From Oceaniferula flava (GTDB taxonomy: Bacteria > Verrucomicrobiota > Verrucomicrobiia > Verrucomicrobiales > Akkermansiaceae), in assembly GCF_016811075.1 (NCBI RefSeq), contig NZ_JAFBGL010000012.1, positions 1-64,000 of the forward strand: 64,000 bases of DNA, read 5' to 3'. How positions within the stretch are numbered: position 1 is the first letter of the stretch; each line of letters starts with the position of its first letter. Below, in pieces: positions 1 to 8,248 of this stretch. Made by a program: the position numbers and the translations under genes. The notes under the pieces are model-generated. The model did not search any database. It was given only the letters and a program-made list of their open reading frames with translations, and was not told where the DNA came from.

Positions 1-8
1 GACAACAA

Positions 9-54
9 GGCCACAACCCACTGATTTTGAGCGGTTGTGGCCTGTGAGTTTTTT
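9..54 (+). terminator. Rho-independent terminator
   Basis: A perfect 10-base-pair stem (9-18 with 33-42) encloses a 14-base loop and is followed by a run of six T at 49-54. It would end a plus-strand transcript coming from left of the window. There is no matching A-run on its left side, so it should not work for the minus strand. Confidence 0.7.
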
Positions 55-282
55 CACCGAAAACACTCAATGCACCACCGGCGGCGTGTCGTTTTACTCA
101 CGAAGTGCAGATTTGGCTCAAATCACCCCGTTTTAGGGTGCCTCCACAAGCTGACTTTTCTCACCTAACAGCTCTACTTTTTTCACCCTTCCCATCAGCA
201 ACAGCACTTCCTCTTCATCGCCTTATGAAAAGCACTACCAGCAGCCGTGTTTCATCGCCTTAGTCAAAAGGACAGAACACCC
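55..282. other. Gene-poor left end with short direct repeats
   Basis: I see no convincing gene here. The stretch holds three copies of TTTTYTCACC (49-58, 156-165, 178-187) and a 12-base direct repeat, TTCATCGCCTTA, at 214-225 and 251-262. No tRNA, tmRNA or other structured RNA could be recognised by eye. Confidence 0.5.
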
Positions 283-423
283 ATGCAGGCGACTCAAAGC
301 ATGAACCCGCTATCCAAGAGCGTAGGGAAAGCAGCTATCACTCGAACCAAAAACCAATCCAAGGAAACCCTCTACCGACGCAGAGCCCGTTTTAACACGT
401 GCCTCCGGTGTCAGATTCCTTAG
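283..423 (+). CDS. Possible small basic protein (46 residues)
   Basis: An ATG at 283 opens a 46-codon frame that ends in TAG at 421-423. Upstream, AAAGGACAG provides an AGGA ten bases before the ATG, which is unusual in a window where nearly all genes lack a Shine-Dalgarno sequence. The product is rich in Lys and Arg and ends in a CLRC segment. It resembles no family I know, and it overlaps the last codon of folP on the other strand by three bases. It may be a chance frame; the ribosome-binding site is the only real support. Confidence 0.25.
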   Translation: MQATQSMNPLSKSVGKAAITRTKNQSKETLYRRRARFNTCLRCQIP

Positions 424-1271
424 GAACTCACTGAAGCAGCCAACTGGAGAGCCTGTTTATTGAGAGGCACATTGTGGACACGATGAAGGCATACTCCTTG
501 CTGGCATGTCATCGCCGTGATCATCGCTGTCGCGGCATCTCGATGCTCCGGTGTTTCAATCCCGGTGATTGTACCGAGGAATGATTTGCGCGATACCCCT
601 AATAAGAGAGGGCGGGCAATGTCTGACTGCAATGCAGCCAGCTGCTGAATGAGCGCGAGATTCTGATCCAAGGTTTTGCCAAATCCGATCCCCGGATCGA
701 AACAGAGCGATTCCAGCTGAATGCCAGCTTCTACCAGAGCACGGCATCGCTGCCGGAAGAAATCAGCCACTTCGGCGACCACCCCTTCTGTATACTGTGG
801 ATTCTGTTGCATGGTGCGAGGGGTCCCTTGCATATGCATGACAACCACACCAACACCAGACTCAGCACATACGGTGGACATATCGGGATCACCCAGGAGC
901 CCGGTGACATCGTTGACAATGTCCGCGCCGGCCGCAATGGCAGCTAGGGCCACGGCAGCTTTTGATGTATCGATGGAAATCAAGACGTCTGACTGAGCAC
1001 GGATCGACTCGATCACGGGGGCGGTGCGAGCGATCTCTTCTTCCGCCGATACTGGTGGCGCACCTGGTCGGGTGGACTCGCCCCCGACATCAATGATCAC
1101 AGCTCCCGCCTCCTGCATCTCCAGCGCTACTCTCACCGCACGGCTCCCTGCCTGGTGCAAACCTCCGTCTGAAAAGGAATCAGGGGTGGTGTTCAGGATC
1201 CCCATGAGGGCCGCTGAAGCATTGCCTTTCTCATTGAAATCGAGCGAGTCGCGACGGGTCTTCCAGATCAT
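420..1271 (-). CDS. folP: Dihydropteroate synthase
   Basis: Joins 6-hydroxymethyl-7,8-dihydropterin pyrophosphate with p-aminobenzoate in folate synthesis, in the cytoplasm. The 283-residue protein carries the family landmarks in order: MGILNTTPDSFSDGG (23-37), GGESTRPG (63-70), SIDTSK (99-104), NDVTG (120-124), DPGIGFGKT (192-200) and SRKSFLG (227-233), then an HRVHNV segment near the C terminus. The length is normal for a stand-alone TIM-barrel enzyme. I chose the ATG at 1271; an in-frame GTG at 1292 would add seven residues. It is transcribed divergently from the secreted-protein gene at 1324, only 52 bases away. No other folate gene is adjacent. Confidence 0.95.
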   Translation of the reverse strand: MIWKTRRDSLDFNEKGNASAALMGILNTTPDSFSDGGLHQAGSRAVRVALEMQEAGAVIIDVGGESTRPGAPPVSAEEEIARTAPVIESIRAQSDVLISIDTSKAAVALAAIAAGADIVNDVTGLLGDPDMSTVCAESGVGVVVMHMQGTPRTMQQNPQYTEGVVAEVADFFRQRCRALVEAGIQLESLCFDPGIGFGKTLDQNLALIQQLAALQSDIARPLLLGVSRKSFLGTITGIETPEHRDAATAMITAMTCQQGVCLHRVHNVPLNKQALQLAASVSS

Positions 1272-1323
1272 AATTGATAGCTTGAAATCCACTCAAGCGC
1301 AGCTAAGGTCGGCCTACACAGCG

Positions 1324-1971
1324 ATGAAAACAATCTTAAAACACACCATCCTCCGGCCCATCGGCCGAGCCACGCTCGCCACCGCAGGAGCTATTACGAT
1401 GCTGACAGCCCTGCAGCCAACCTGCGCGCAGGCCAACGTCAAAGAAGATCCACAGAACGTGCGGATCATGCGCAACGAAGACGGATCCTTCACAGAATTC
1501 CGCCGCAGCCCTGACGAACGAGTTATCGAGCGCCGAACCTACGGCGATCGCCAAGGCGGCAATGGCGACCGCGTGTTGCGGATGACGGTGATTTACCGCA
1601 AGGACAAGAACGGCAAACTTCGCAGTGGTAAAATCCACGGAGGAAATGGCCAGGTGCTCTACCGCGTAGTCTATGGCTATCGTCGCTCCGACGGCAAACT
1701 GGTGGCAGAAGACATGTTCGACGCCCGCCAAAAGCGTGGCGATTACGTGATCAACCCCAAGAGCCAGAAGCCTGAATTCAAAGAGAAACCCGTGCGTTGT
1801 CTGCGCCATCGCTACGACGCCCAAGGCCGACAGCTAAAACCCATCGTCGTCTGCGCGCCGGCTGGCAAGACCGCTGAAAAGCTGTTTGGTAAAGAAGGCA
1901 GCAGCCACATCGAGGACCCATGGGCGAACAGCGGCACCACAGTGAACCCCAATTCCCGCCCGGTGAGGTAA
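1324..1971 (+). CDS. Secreted protein of unknown function
   Basis: The start at 1324 gives a 215-residue protein beginning with a typical Sec signal peptide (about residues 1-35, cut near TCAQA). The frame stays open upstream to 1024, but that part lies antisense to folP and is not likely coding. The mature part is polar and basic, with repeated Arg/Tyr-rich segments (near VIYRKDKNGK and VVYGYRRSDGK) that read like successive beta strands. No catalytic motif is visible and I do not recognise the family. A strong terminator follows at 2052-2092, so the gene is probably a single transcription unit. Confidence 0.75.
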   Translation: MKTILKHTILRPIGRATLATAGAITMLTALQPTCAQANVKEDPQNVRIMRNEDGSFTEFRRSPDERVIERRTYGDRQGGNGDRVLRMTVIYRKDKNGKLRSGKIHGGNGQVLYRVVYGYRRSDGKLVAEDMFDARQKRGDYVINPKSQKPEFKEKPVRCLRHRYDAQGRQLKPIVVCAPAGKTAEKLFGKEGSSHIEDPWANSGTTVNPNSRPVR

Positions 1972-2051
1972 GCCGGCTCCCAGAGGTGAGCGAGTTGGCC
2001 TAACCACTAAAGAGGGAATCACCCCGAGCTCGCCTCCACTTCCTTTTCCCT

Positions 2052-2092
2052 ACGCCCCGCATGTGACGCCCTCGCATGCGGGGCGTTTTGTT
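2052..2092 (+). terminator. Rho-independent terminator
   Basis: A perfect 12-base-pair stem (2052-2063 with 2075-2086) and an 11-base loop are followed by TTTTGTT. It ends the transcript of the secreted-protein gene at 1324-1971. The opposing TPR gene ends at 2148, and there is no A-run on the left that would make the hairpin bidirectional. Confidence 0.85.
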
Positions 2093-2147
2093 GGGATGAA
2101 GGAGCCGCGCCTCTTGCAATTAGCCGCAGTCCTAGAGTGCCTGCCTC

Positions 2148-4520
2148 TTAAGGAGCATCGGGCGCCGCCGATTGCTTGAGGTAGTTCGGAAACTCCTTAT
2201 TCAAGGTATTGAGATAGTGCTTGGCTTGTTCCTGGTCACCCTTCTTCTCCAGCGCTTGGTAGGCTTTCAGTAAGGCCTCGGGGCGCAGTTTTTGATCATC
2301 GGTGAACAATTCCACTGCCACCACGTAGAGTCCAGCTGCAGTATCATAGTCCTTTTGATTATACGCAATATCGCCCAAGACCATCCGCAGCTCCGAGTTG
2401 ACACTCCCCTTGGGCCGCAGTTGCAGTCCTTCCTCAGCGGACGTCTTGGCCTCTGCCAACTTCTCCAGTCCGAGATAAGCCTTGGCTTGATCGAGCAAGG
2501 TTTCCGCTTTCCAGAATGGCTCCTCCGCCACATCAAGGAAGTTCTTGATTGCCTCCAGCGCCTCCTCATACTTGCCCGTCTCGACGCGTGCCGACCCCAA
2601 CATTTTCCAAAAACTCTTCGGTGTTTGGCGGGGTTCTGAGGCGGTGGTGCCGAGAGTCAGGTAGCGCTCGGCCGATTTCATCTCATCGGCATTGAAACAC
2701 TGAACGCCGAGCCAGCGGTAAATGGGGTTCTGGACTTTGTCGCCTTTGCCCAGAGTGAGAATGGAGTCGACCGCCTGCTGCAGCCGCGCTTTATCCTTCA
2801 TCGAGTAGCTACAATAAACTGTCAACATCCCTGCCTGAAAGCCGTAACTGTCCGGCTCCAGGGTGAGTGCTTTATCGAGGGATGCAATCGCCTTGGCGTA
2901 GTCCTTCAGCTGGTAACTACCCCAGCCGATCCAGTAGTGCGCATTGGCCACCGTGCCTTGCATCAGGTCGGGGAAATTCTTCAACATCTGCTCGTAGCGG
3001 CGGATCATGTCCTTGTAATCTTTGTCCTCCTTTTTGATCCTGGCACTGCTCTGCCACGCCAGCGCGGCCAACTTGTCTTTGGGAAAACGCTGAATCAGGA
3101 GATCGAAATCACGCAGCGCCGATCCACGGTCGCCGAGCGCCATGTAAGACTTTCCACGTCGCGCAATCGCCTTGGAGCTGCGCGGATCTTCCGGGTAGCT
3201 ATTGATAAAATCGGTAAAACTGCGCACCGCACCGTTATGGTCGCCTGACTCCGAAAGGCACCAAGCGCGTTTATACAGCAGGTTTGGAATATTCTCCTTA
3301 CCGACCAAGCTGGTTTCGATCTGGTTATAGGCATCGGCCGCCTCGCGTGACTTGCCACTATCGAACAAGGTCTCCGCTTTCATCAACAGCGCCTTGTGGA
3401 TGCGGGTGTGTTTGGGGTAGCGTTTCTGATAGACCTCCAAAAAGCCATCCACCTGCTGGGGAATATTCACGCCCTCGACATTGAAGAAACAGAGCAGGCG
3501 GTAATAAGCTGCGGTGAAAGCCTCCTCCGAGAGCGGGATCTGGCTTTCGGCTTTGGCAAAGTAGCGGATTGCCTCGTTGTAGGATTTCAGTTGCAGGGCG
3601 CTTTTTCCGGCGATGGTGTATTTGATCGCCTCGGTACTCGGCTTGCCTTTGTATGCTCCTCTTTTCAACGTATCCAGCACTCCTCGGTAGTCCTTGGTGG
3701 CGAACATACAATTCATCAATGCCGCCTGAGCGCGTGGTTTATGTTTGTCCTCCGTGGAGAGCAGCACGGACTTCAAATAACCTTTGGCGAGGTCGGTGTC
3801 GTCCTGCTCCAGAGCAATCAGCCCACAGTTAAATGTCGCTTCCACGCGCAGGCTGGCAGCCACTCCGGGCAGCAGGAGGGCACTGAATTTCTCCATCGCC
3901 TTATCGAGATCCTTCTTCGCAAGGTAGAGATGACCGAGACGAAGCTTGGCATTCTCCCGGTAGACAGGCGGGGCTTTTTCTGAGGTTTCCACCGTGGTGT
4001 AAGCACGGATCGCGGCGTTGTTGTCGCCGGCAAAGCGATAACATGAGGCCTCTTGGTAGCGACCACGGGCGCGCTCCGTGGGGGTATCCGACAAGCGGGC
4101 TACACGATCGAAGTGCACCGCGGCCTGACGGTATTTTTTGTTATAAAAGGCATCGTAACCGAGTCGATTCGAAGCCAATGCGACATAGCGCCCTGTGCGG
4201 AAACGGTTCACCACTCCGCTGAGCACCCGTTTCGCCTGATCCACGGCACCGGATTGGTAATAACACTCGCCCAGGTAATAGCTGGCCGCCGGAGTGTTCG
4301 GGTTGTTGGGAAACTTGGCCACGTAAGCTTCGAGCCGGGGGATCAGCCGCTGGTAGGCCTGCACCCGCTGTTCGTGATCTTGCATGGCATTAGCCTGACG
4401 GTAGAGGTGCTTGCAAAACTCAAACTGATCGTTGGCCGGATTCACCGCCAGCGGAGCGTCTTGAGCCGAGGCTGGAAGTGCCGCGAATGCGAGGGCGAAA
4501 ATGAGAGCGTAAATGCGCAT
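2148..4520 (-). CDS. Periplasmic TPR-repeat protein of an ExbB/ExbD operon
   Basis: A 790-residue exported protein with a clear signal peptide (about 1-19, cut after ALPASA). The rest is almost entirely tetratricopeptide-like helical pairs; recognisable segments include AASYYLGECYYQSG, ATFNCGLIALEQDD and ANAHYWIGWGSYQLKDYAKA. It is the last gene of a minus-strand operon after ExbB, ExbD and an ExbD-like protein, so I infer that it is the periplasmic partner energised by that complex. Large TPR proteins are known beside TolQ/TolR-type motors, for example around the Agl/Glt gliding machinery of Myxococcus. No TonB-like protein is encoded nearby. The exact role is unknown. Confidence 0.8.
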   Translation of the reverse strand: MRIYALIFALAFAALPASAQDAPLAVNPANDQFEFCKHLYRQANAMQDHEQRVQAYQRLIPRLEAYVAKFPNNPNTPAASYYLGECYYQSGAVDQAKRVLSGVVNRFRTGRYVALASNRLGYDAFYNKKYRQAAVHFDRVARLSDTPTERARGRYQEASCYRFAGDNNAAIRAYTTVETSEKAPPVYRENAKLRLGHLYLAKKDLDKAMEKFSALLLPGVAASLRVEATFNCGLIALEQDDTDLAKGYLKSVLLSTEDKHKPRAQAALMNCMFATKDYRGVLDTLKRGAYKGKPSTEAIKYTIAGKSALQLKSYNEAIRYFAKAESQIPLSEEAFTAAYYRLLCFFNVEGVNIPQQVDGFLEVYQKRYPKHTRIHKALLMKAETLFDSGKSREAADAYNQIETSLVGKENIPNLLYKRAWCLSESGDHNGAVRSFTDFINSYPEDPRSSKAIARRGKSYMALGDRGSALRDFDLLIQRFPKDKLAALAWQSSARIKKEDKDYKDMIRRYEQMLKNFPDLMQGTVANAHYWIGWGSYQLKDYAKAIASLDKALTLEPDSYGFQAGMLTVYCSYSMKDKARLQQAVDSILTLGKGDKVQNPIYRWLGVQCFNADEMKSAERYLTLGTTASEPRQTPKSFWKMLGSARVETGKYEEALEAIKNFLDVAEEPFWKAETLLDQAKAYLGLEKLAEAKTSAEEGLQLRPKGSVNSELRMVLGDIAYNQKDYDTAAGLYVVAVELFTDDQKLRPEALLKAYQALEKKGDQEQAKHYLNTLNKEFPNYLKQSAAPDAP

Positions 4521-4574
4521 GGTAACTAAAAGTAATCTTCAATCAGGCGAGAGGCCTTTGACTGGATGGAGAGG

Positions 4575-5099
4575 TCAGGGAGCTTCCGTCTCATCAGCCT
4601 TGGGGACGGGAACTTGCTTGATAAATGTCACATCGGAAATACCGGCCGACTGGCAGAGATCCATAATTTCGGTGACCTGCTTCATGGGAACGTTGCCGCC
4701 AGCGGTGACGATCACCTTTTGTTCCGCATTGGCTTTAGTCAGCACGCCAAGCAGGTTGACCAAGGCTCGTTGACCCACTTTCCGCCCATCCAGAGTCAGT
4801 TCCCCATCGGCCTTGAGAGTCACGATAACAGGGGCAACAACCACCTCACGGGGAGCTGCAGGTTCGGCTACTGGCTTGACCGGTTTAGCGGCCACTTTCG
4901 GAGCAATCAGCTCTGGTGCGGCGTCCGCAGGAGGGGCTACGGGAGCCGCTTGAACAGCCCGCATTTCAACTTCGGCTTGTTTCACCTCAACCGCGCGGAA
5001 CCCCAGCCAAGAAAAACCACCCAGCATGACCAAGAGCACTTTGAAGGGCGCTGGCAGGCTGAGAATGAATGGGATACTGAAAATGCTGAAACTGGACAT
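4575..5099 (-). CDS. Degenerate ExbD/TolR-like protein
   Basis: A 174-residue protein with one N-terminal membrane segment (about 19-35), an Ala/Pro/Val-rich linker (about 48-90) and a C-terminal domain. That domain ends in the ExbD/TolR pattern of a strand, MKQVTEIMDLCQSAGI, then a final strand. The tail closely parallels the next-door ExbD (YQKIVQVIDVCQKAGI). Unlike genuine ExbD, the membrane helix contains no acidic residue, so it cannot supply the proton-path Asp. The Ala/Pro linker also recalls TonB. It lies 30 bases after exbD and 54 before the TPR gene, all on one strand. I infer a structural or coupling subunit. Confidence 0.75.
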   Translation of the reverse strand: MSSFSIFSIPFILSLPAPFKVLLVMLGGFSWLGFRAVEVKQAEVEMRAVQAAPVAPPADAAPELIAPKVAAKPVKPVAEPAAPREVVVAPVIVTLKADGELTLDGRKVGQRALVNLLGVLTKANAEQKVIVTAGGNVPMKQVTEIMDLCQSAGISDVTFIKQVPVPKADETEAP

Positions 5100-5129
5100 G
5101 ATGCTAGGGGGATTGAGGGGGTAATCTGA

Positions 5130-5546
5130 CTATTGTTTCTTTCTTACTTGAGTCGCGAAGGAAATGTTGGGGATGCCAGCTTTCTGGCAAACATCAATCA
5201 CTTGGACAATTTTCTGATATTCCACCTTACCATCGCCTCGGATGCGGATGGCTTGGTTTTTATGCACCGCAGCGATCCGAGTAAGTTTGGCGTAGAGCTG
5301 GTCTTGGGACATCACTGAGTTGTCCACCACCACCTCGCCGTTTTCTTTCACATTGACGATGATTTCTCCCACTGTCTGCTGAGCATCGGCGCCCTCCTCC
5401 GCCACAGGGACAGAGACATTGAGCTCACGCTCGCTCTGGGAGAACTGCATGGTGGCGATGAAGAAAATCAGCAGCAGAAACACCACATCAATCATCGGCG
5501 CCAAAGGGAAGGCGGCGGATTCAGGCTCTCTGTTATTAAATTTCAT
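5130..5546 (-). CDS. exbD: ExbD/TolR-family biopolymer transport protein
   Basis: A 138-residue inner-membrane protein with the canonical N terminus. A short cytoplasmic segment leads into PLAPMIDVVFLLLIFF, and Asp20 sits at the start of the single membrane helix; this is the residue that carries protons in ExbD, TolR and MotB relatives. The periplasmic domain ends with the conserved VQVIDVCQKAGI helix and strand. It follows the ExbB gene by 41 bases and should form the stator-like proton channel with it. Length and architecture are normal for the family. Confidence 0.92.
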   Translation of the reverse strand: MKFNNREPESAAFPLAPMIDVVFLLLIFFIATMQFSQSERELNVSVPVAEEGADAQQTVGEIIVNVKENGEVVVDNSVMSQDQLYAKLTRIAAVHKNQAIRIRGDGKVEYQKIVQVIDVCQKAGIPNISFATQVRKKQ

Positions 5547-5587
5547 GTGGCTAGGAAACGGGAAATAGACTGGGTGCTGCGACTGGA

Positions 5588-6496
5588 TTAGTCGTGCTGA
5601 GGACGGGGTCGCTGCACCGGCATGATGCGATCATCGACGATGTCAGTATCGTCATCACCATGGACAGACGGTTGGTAGTCGGCATCATAACCGCGTTGTT
5701 GTGCGGTGTAAACCGGCTGAGGGGCATTGCCTCCGCGGCGATTATACTGAGCGGCGAGCAGGGCCATCAAGTGGGTGGTGGCTGCTTCCAGCTCGGCGAT
5801 GTATTTCTGCACCCGACCACGGAACACGGAGTAAAAAATCACCGCCGTGATCCCGATGACCAGACCGGCCGCGGTGGTCACCAATGCTTGGTAGACCCCC
5901 TCGGCGAGTTTATTGGCGTGAACGCCCTCGTAATTACCGCTGGCGATCTCCATGAAGGCCCGAATCATCCCGATCACGGTGCCGAGCAGACCGGTCATCG
6001 GCGCGATCGTGCCGACGTCCGACAGATAACTAATCCGCTGGGTAAGGATCCCCGTTTGTCGTGATCCTTCCGCTTGGGCAACCTCGCGCACCTCCTTGAA
6101 GGACGCCGAGGTGTTTTTGGTCATAAAGTCCAAGGTCTTCTCGGTGATACGGGCGACGCTTTGGTTCTGACGGTTGCAGTGAGCGACCAGTCCGAGGTAA
6201 TCGCGCTTGCGAATCAGGGCCTCGGCGGCATTCATGAACTTATCGCTCACTACCGATCCGCGGCGGATGGTCAGGAAATAAAGTAAAATCAGCACCACAC
6301 AGATGATGGAAAGCAGGGCCAGAGGATACATCATGAACCCACCCATTTTCAGAATGTCCAAGATGTCCTTGTTCTGGGTGGCTCCGGCCGCAGCGCCAGC
6401 CGCGCCTTCAGCGGCCATGACACAGGGGGCGGCTACCAGCATGCATGCGGTGGTGGCGGCCGTGGCCAAACCGGAAGTAATTGTTGAGAATTTCAT
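5588..6496 (-). CDS. exbB: ExbB/TolQ/MotA-family proton channel protein
   Basis: From the ATG at 6496 the product is 301 residues. A signal-peptide-like N terminus (about 1-29) and an Ala/Gly linker precede three membrane helices, at about 54-76, 162-182 and 203-225. The family core is clear: SYLSDVGTIAPMTGLLGTV and EGVYQALVTTAAGLVIGI. The C-terminal 60 residues are polar and acidic. ExbB proteins with an exported N-terminal extension are known in other bacteria. The frame stays open to 6568, but that part reads poorly as protein. It is the first gene of the ExbB-ExbD-ExbD-like-TPR operon. Confidence 0.92.
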   Translation of the reverse strand: MKFSTITSGLATAATTACMLVAAPCVMAAEGAAGAAAGATQNKDILDILKMGGFMMYPLALLSIICVVLILLYFLTIRRGSVVSDKFMNAAEALIRKRDYLGLVAHCNRQNQSVARITEKTLDFMTKNTSASFKEVREVAQAEGSRQTGILTQRISYLSDVGTIAPMTGLLGTVIGMIRAFMEIASGNYEGVHANKLAEGVYQALVTTAAGLVIGITAVIFYSVFRGRVQKYIAELEAATTHLMALLAAQYNRRGGNAPQPVYTAQQRGYDADYQPSVHGDDDTDIVDDRIMPVQRPRPQHD

Positions 6497-6672
6497 AGAA
6501 AAGTTCGCGGTTAGTGTAGCTGGATTTTGCGCGGGCGCAAGCGTAGGGAACGGCATCGGACAGGGCATCCTCGCCCCACCCAGCCAGTCTCCACGGCACC
6601 TTCAGGCCTAGCTCTCGACTTGGGCTTGCTTTACGGCGGTTTCAGGTCGACTCTTTCTCAGCATTCAACCGC

Positions 6673-8223
6673 ATGAGCACGCCCGAGGTGAGAAAAAAAC
6701 TCCAGGAAACCCCGCACAAGCCGGGGGTTTACCTGATGAAAGACCGCCTTGGCGGCATCATCTACGTGGGCAAGGCGCGCGATTTGAAAAAACGGGTCGG
6801 CAGCTACTTCATGCCCTCGCGCAAAATGCGGGCCGACCTGAAAACCCGGGCGCTGATCGACAGCATCTGCGATTTCGACCTGCAAATCGTCCGCAACGAG
6901 CAGGAAGCTCTCATCTTGGAAAGCAAGCTGATCAAGGAGTATCGTCCGCGCTACAACGTCAGCCTGCGCGACGACAAACGTTTTTACATGGTCAAGCTGC
7001 AGCTCGACGATCCCCTGCCGCGCTTCATGCTGACCCGATTGAAAAAGGACGACGGCGCTCGCTACTTCGGCCCCTTTGTCCACTCCACCGCCCTCAAGGC
7101 GACGCTGGAATGGATCAACCGCGAGTTCGGCCTGCGCACCTGTCGACCGCGCCATCCTGGGGAAAACGACTACCGCCACTGCCACGCCGACATCATCCGC
7201 AAGTGCAGCGCACCGTGTATCGGCAAGGTCAGCGAAGAGCAATACCGCGCCAACGTCATGGAAGCCGTCAGCCTGCTCGAGGGCAAAGGCCGGCGTGAAC
7301 GACTGCAAGGACTGCGCGACGACATGGCCAAGGCGGCGGAAAAGCTGCAGTTTGAAAAAGCCGCCCGCCTGCGCGACATCATTGGCAATCTGGAAAAAAC
7401 ACTGAGCCCGGCGCGCAGTTTCAGTCGTGGTCGCGGTGGCGTGCCCAGCACCGTCAACCCCAGCGAAGACCTGGCCGAACTGCAGGACGCACTGGGGCTG
7501 CCCGATCAGTTGGAAATCATGGAGTGCTTTGATATTTCCAACGTCTCCAGCAACCACATCGTCGCTTCGATGGTGCGCTTTGTGAATGGTGCTCCGGACA
7601 ACCAGGGTTACCGTCGCTACCGGATCAAAACCGTGCAGGGGCAGGACGACTTTGCCAGCATGGCGGAGGTGGTGCGGAGACGCTACTCCCGCATCCTCAC
7701 GGAGAACAATGTCGAGGGCAGCGAAGACTCTCAGGAATCCCCGCTCGAAGCCCTCCGCCGGCTCGCGCGCGAAGGAAAATCGCCACTGCACCTGCCGAAC
7801 CTCGTCATCGTCGATGGCGGTAAAGGCCAGCTCGGCATGGCGGTGAAAGAGCTCAACCGGCTCGGGCTGCACGATCTCCCGGTGATCGGCCTGGCGAAGC
7901 AGCACGAAGAAATTTTCCGTCCCGGAAACAGTGAACCGCTGCTGTTACCTCACGACACCGGCGCGCTGAAGCTGCTCCAGCGGATCCGCGATGAAGCTCA
8001 CCGCTTTGCTAACAACTACAACGAACTGCTGCTGCGCCGCCGTGTTCGCGAAAGCTTGTTAGACGACTGCCCCGGCATGTCGCCAAAGCGCAAGGAGGCG
8101 CTGCTGCGCCGTTTCGGATCGGTCAAAAGCATCCGCAAAGCCAGCGTCAAGGAGCTCGAATCCGTCCCGGGCATTGGCAAGAAAACCGCCGAGCAGATGA
8201 GGGAGTTTCTCGACAAAGGCTGA
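6673..8223 (+). CDS. uvrC: Excinuclease ABC subunit C
   Basis: Makes both incisions in nucleotide excision repair, together with UvrA and UvrB. The N-terminal GIY-YIG nuclease covers about 15-95 (GVYLMKD, IIYVGKARDLKKRVGSYF, Glu83 in ILESKLIKEY). A UvrB-binding UVR helix pair follows (AEKLQFEKAARLRDI), then the RNase H-like nuclease (ECFDIS, VDGGKGQL, IRDEAHRFA) and C-terminal helix-hairpin-helix motifs (SVPGIGKKTAEQ). At 516 residues it is about 90 shorter than E. coli UvrC, but all catalytic parts are present. It is divergent from exbB and probably starts an operon with the next two genes. Confidence 0.96.
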   Translation: MSTPEVRKKLQETPHKPGVYLMKDRLGGIIYVGKARDLKKRVGSYFMPSRKMRADLKTRALIDSICDFDLQIVRNEQEALILESKLIKEYRPRYNVSLRDDKRFYMVKLQLDDPLPRFMLTRLKKDDGARYFGPFVHSTALKATLEWINREFGLRTCRPRHPGENDYRHCHADIIRKCSAPCIGKVSEEQYRANVMEAVSLLEGKGRRERLQGLRDDMAKAAEKLQFEKAARLRDIIGNLEKTLSPARSFSRGRGGVPSTVNPSEDLAELQDALGLPDQLEIMECFDISNVSSNHIVASMVRFVNGAPDNQGYRRYRIKTVQGQDDFASMAEVVRRRYSRILTENNVEGSEDSQESPLEALRRLAREGKSPLHLPNLVIVDGGKGQLGMAVKELNRLGLHDLPVIGLAKQHEEIFRPGNSEPLLLPHDTGALKLLQRIRDEAHRFANNYNELLLRRRVRESLLDDCPGMSPKRKEALLRRFGSVKSIRKASVKELESVPGIGKKTAEQMREFLDKG

Positions 8224-8248
8224 GCCTTTGCAGAGCATTCTCCCGCTC

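Noticed and set aside
1024-1323. A 100-codon upstream extension of the secreted protein at 1324
   Set aside because: It is antisense to folP, and the Met at 1324 starts a textbook signal peptide.
6658-7905. A 415-codon antisense frame over uvrC
   Set aside because: UvrC catalytic motifs are on the other strand; the antisense product is rich in His/Val/Gln/Phe as expected of a shadow frame.
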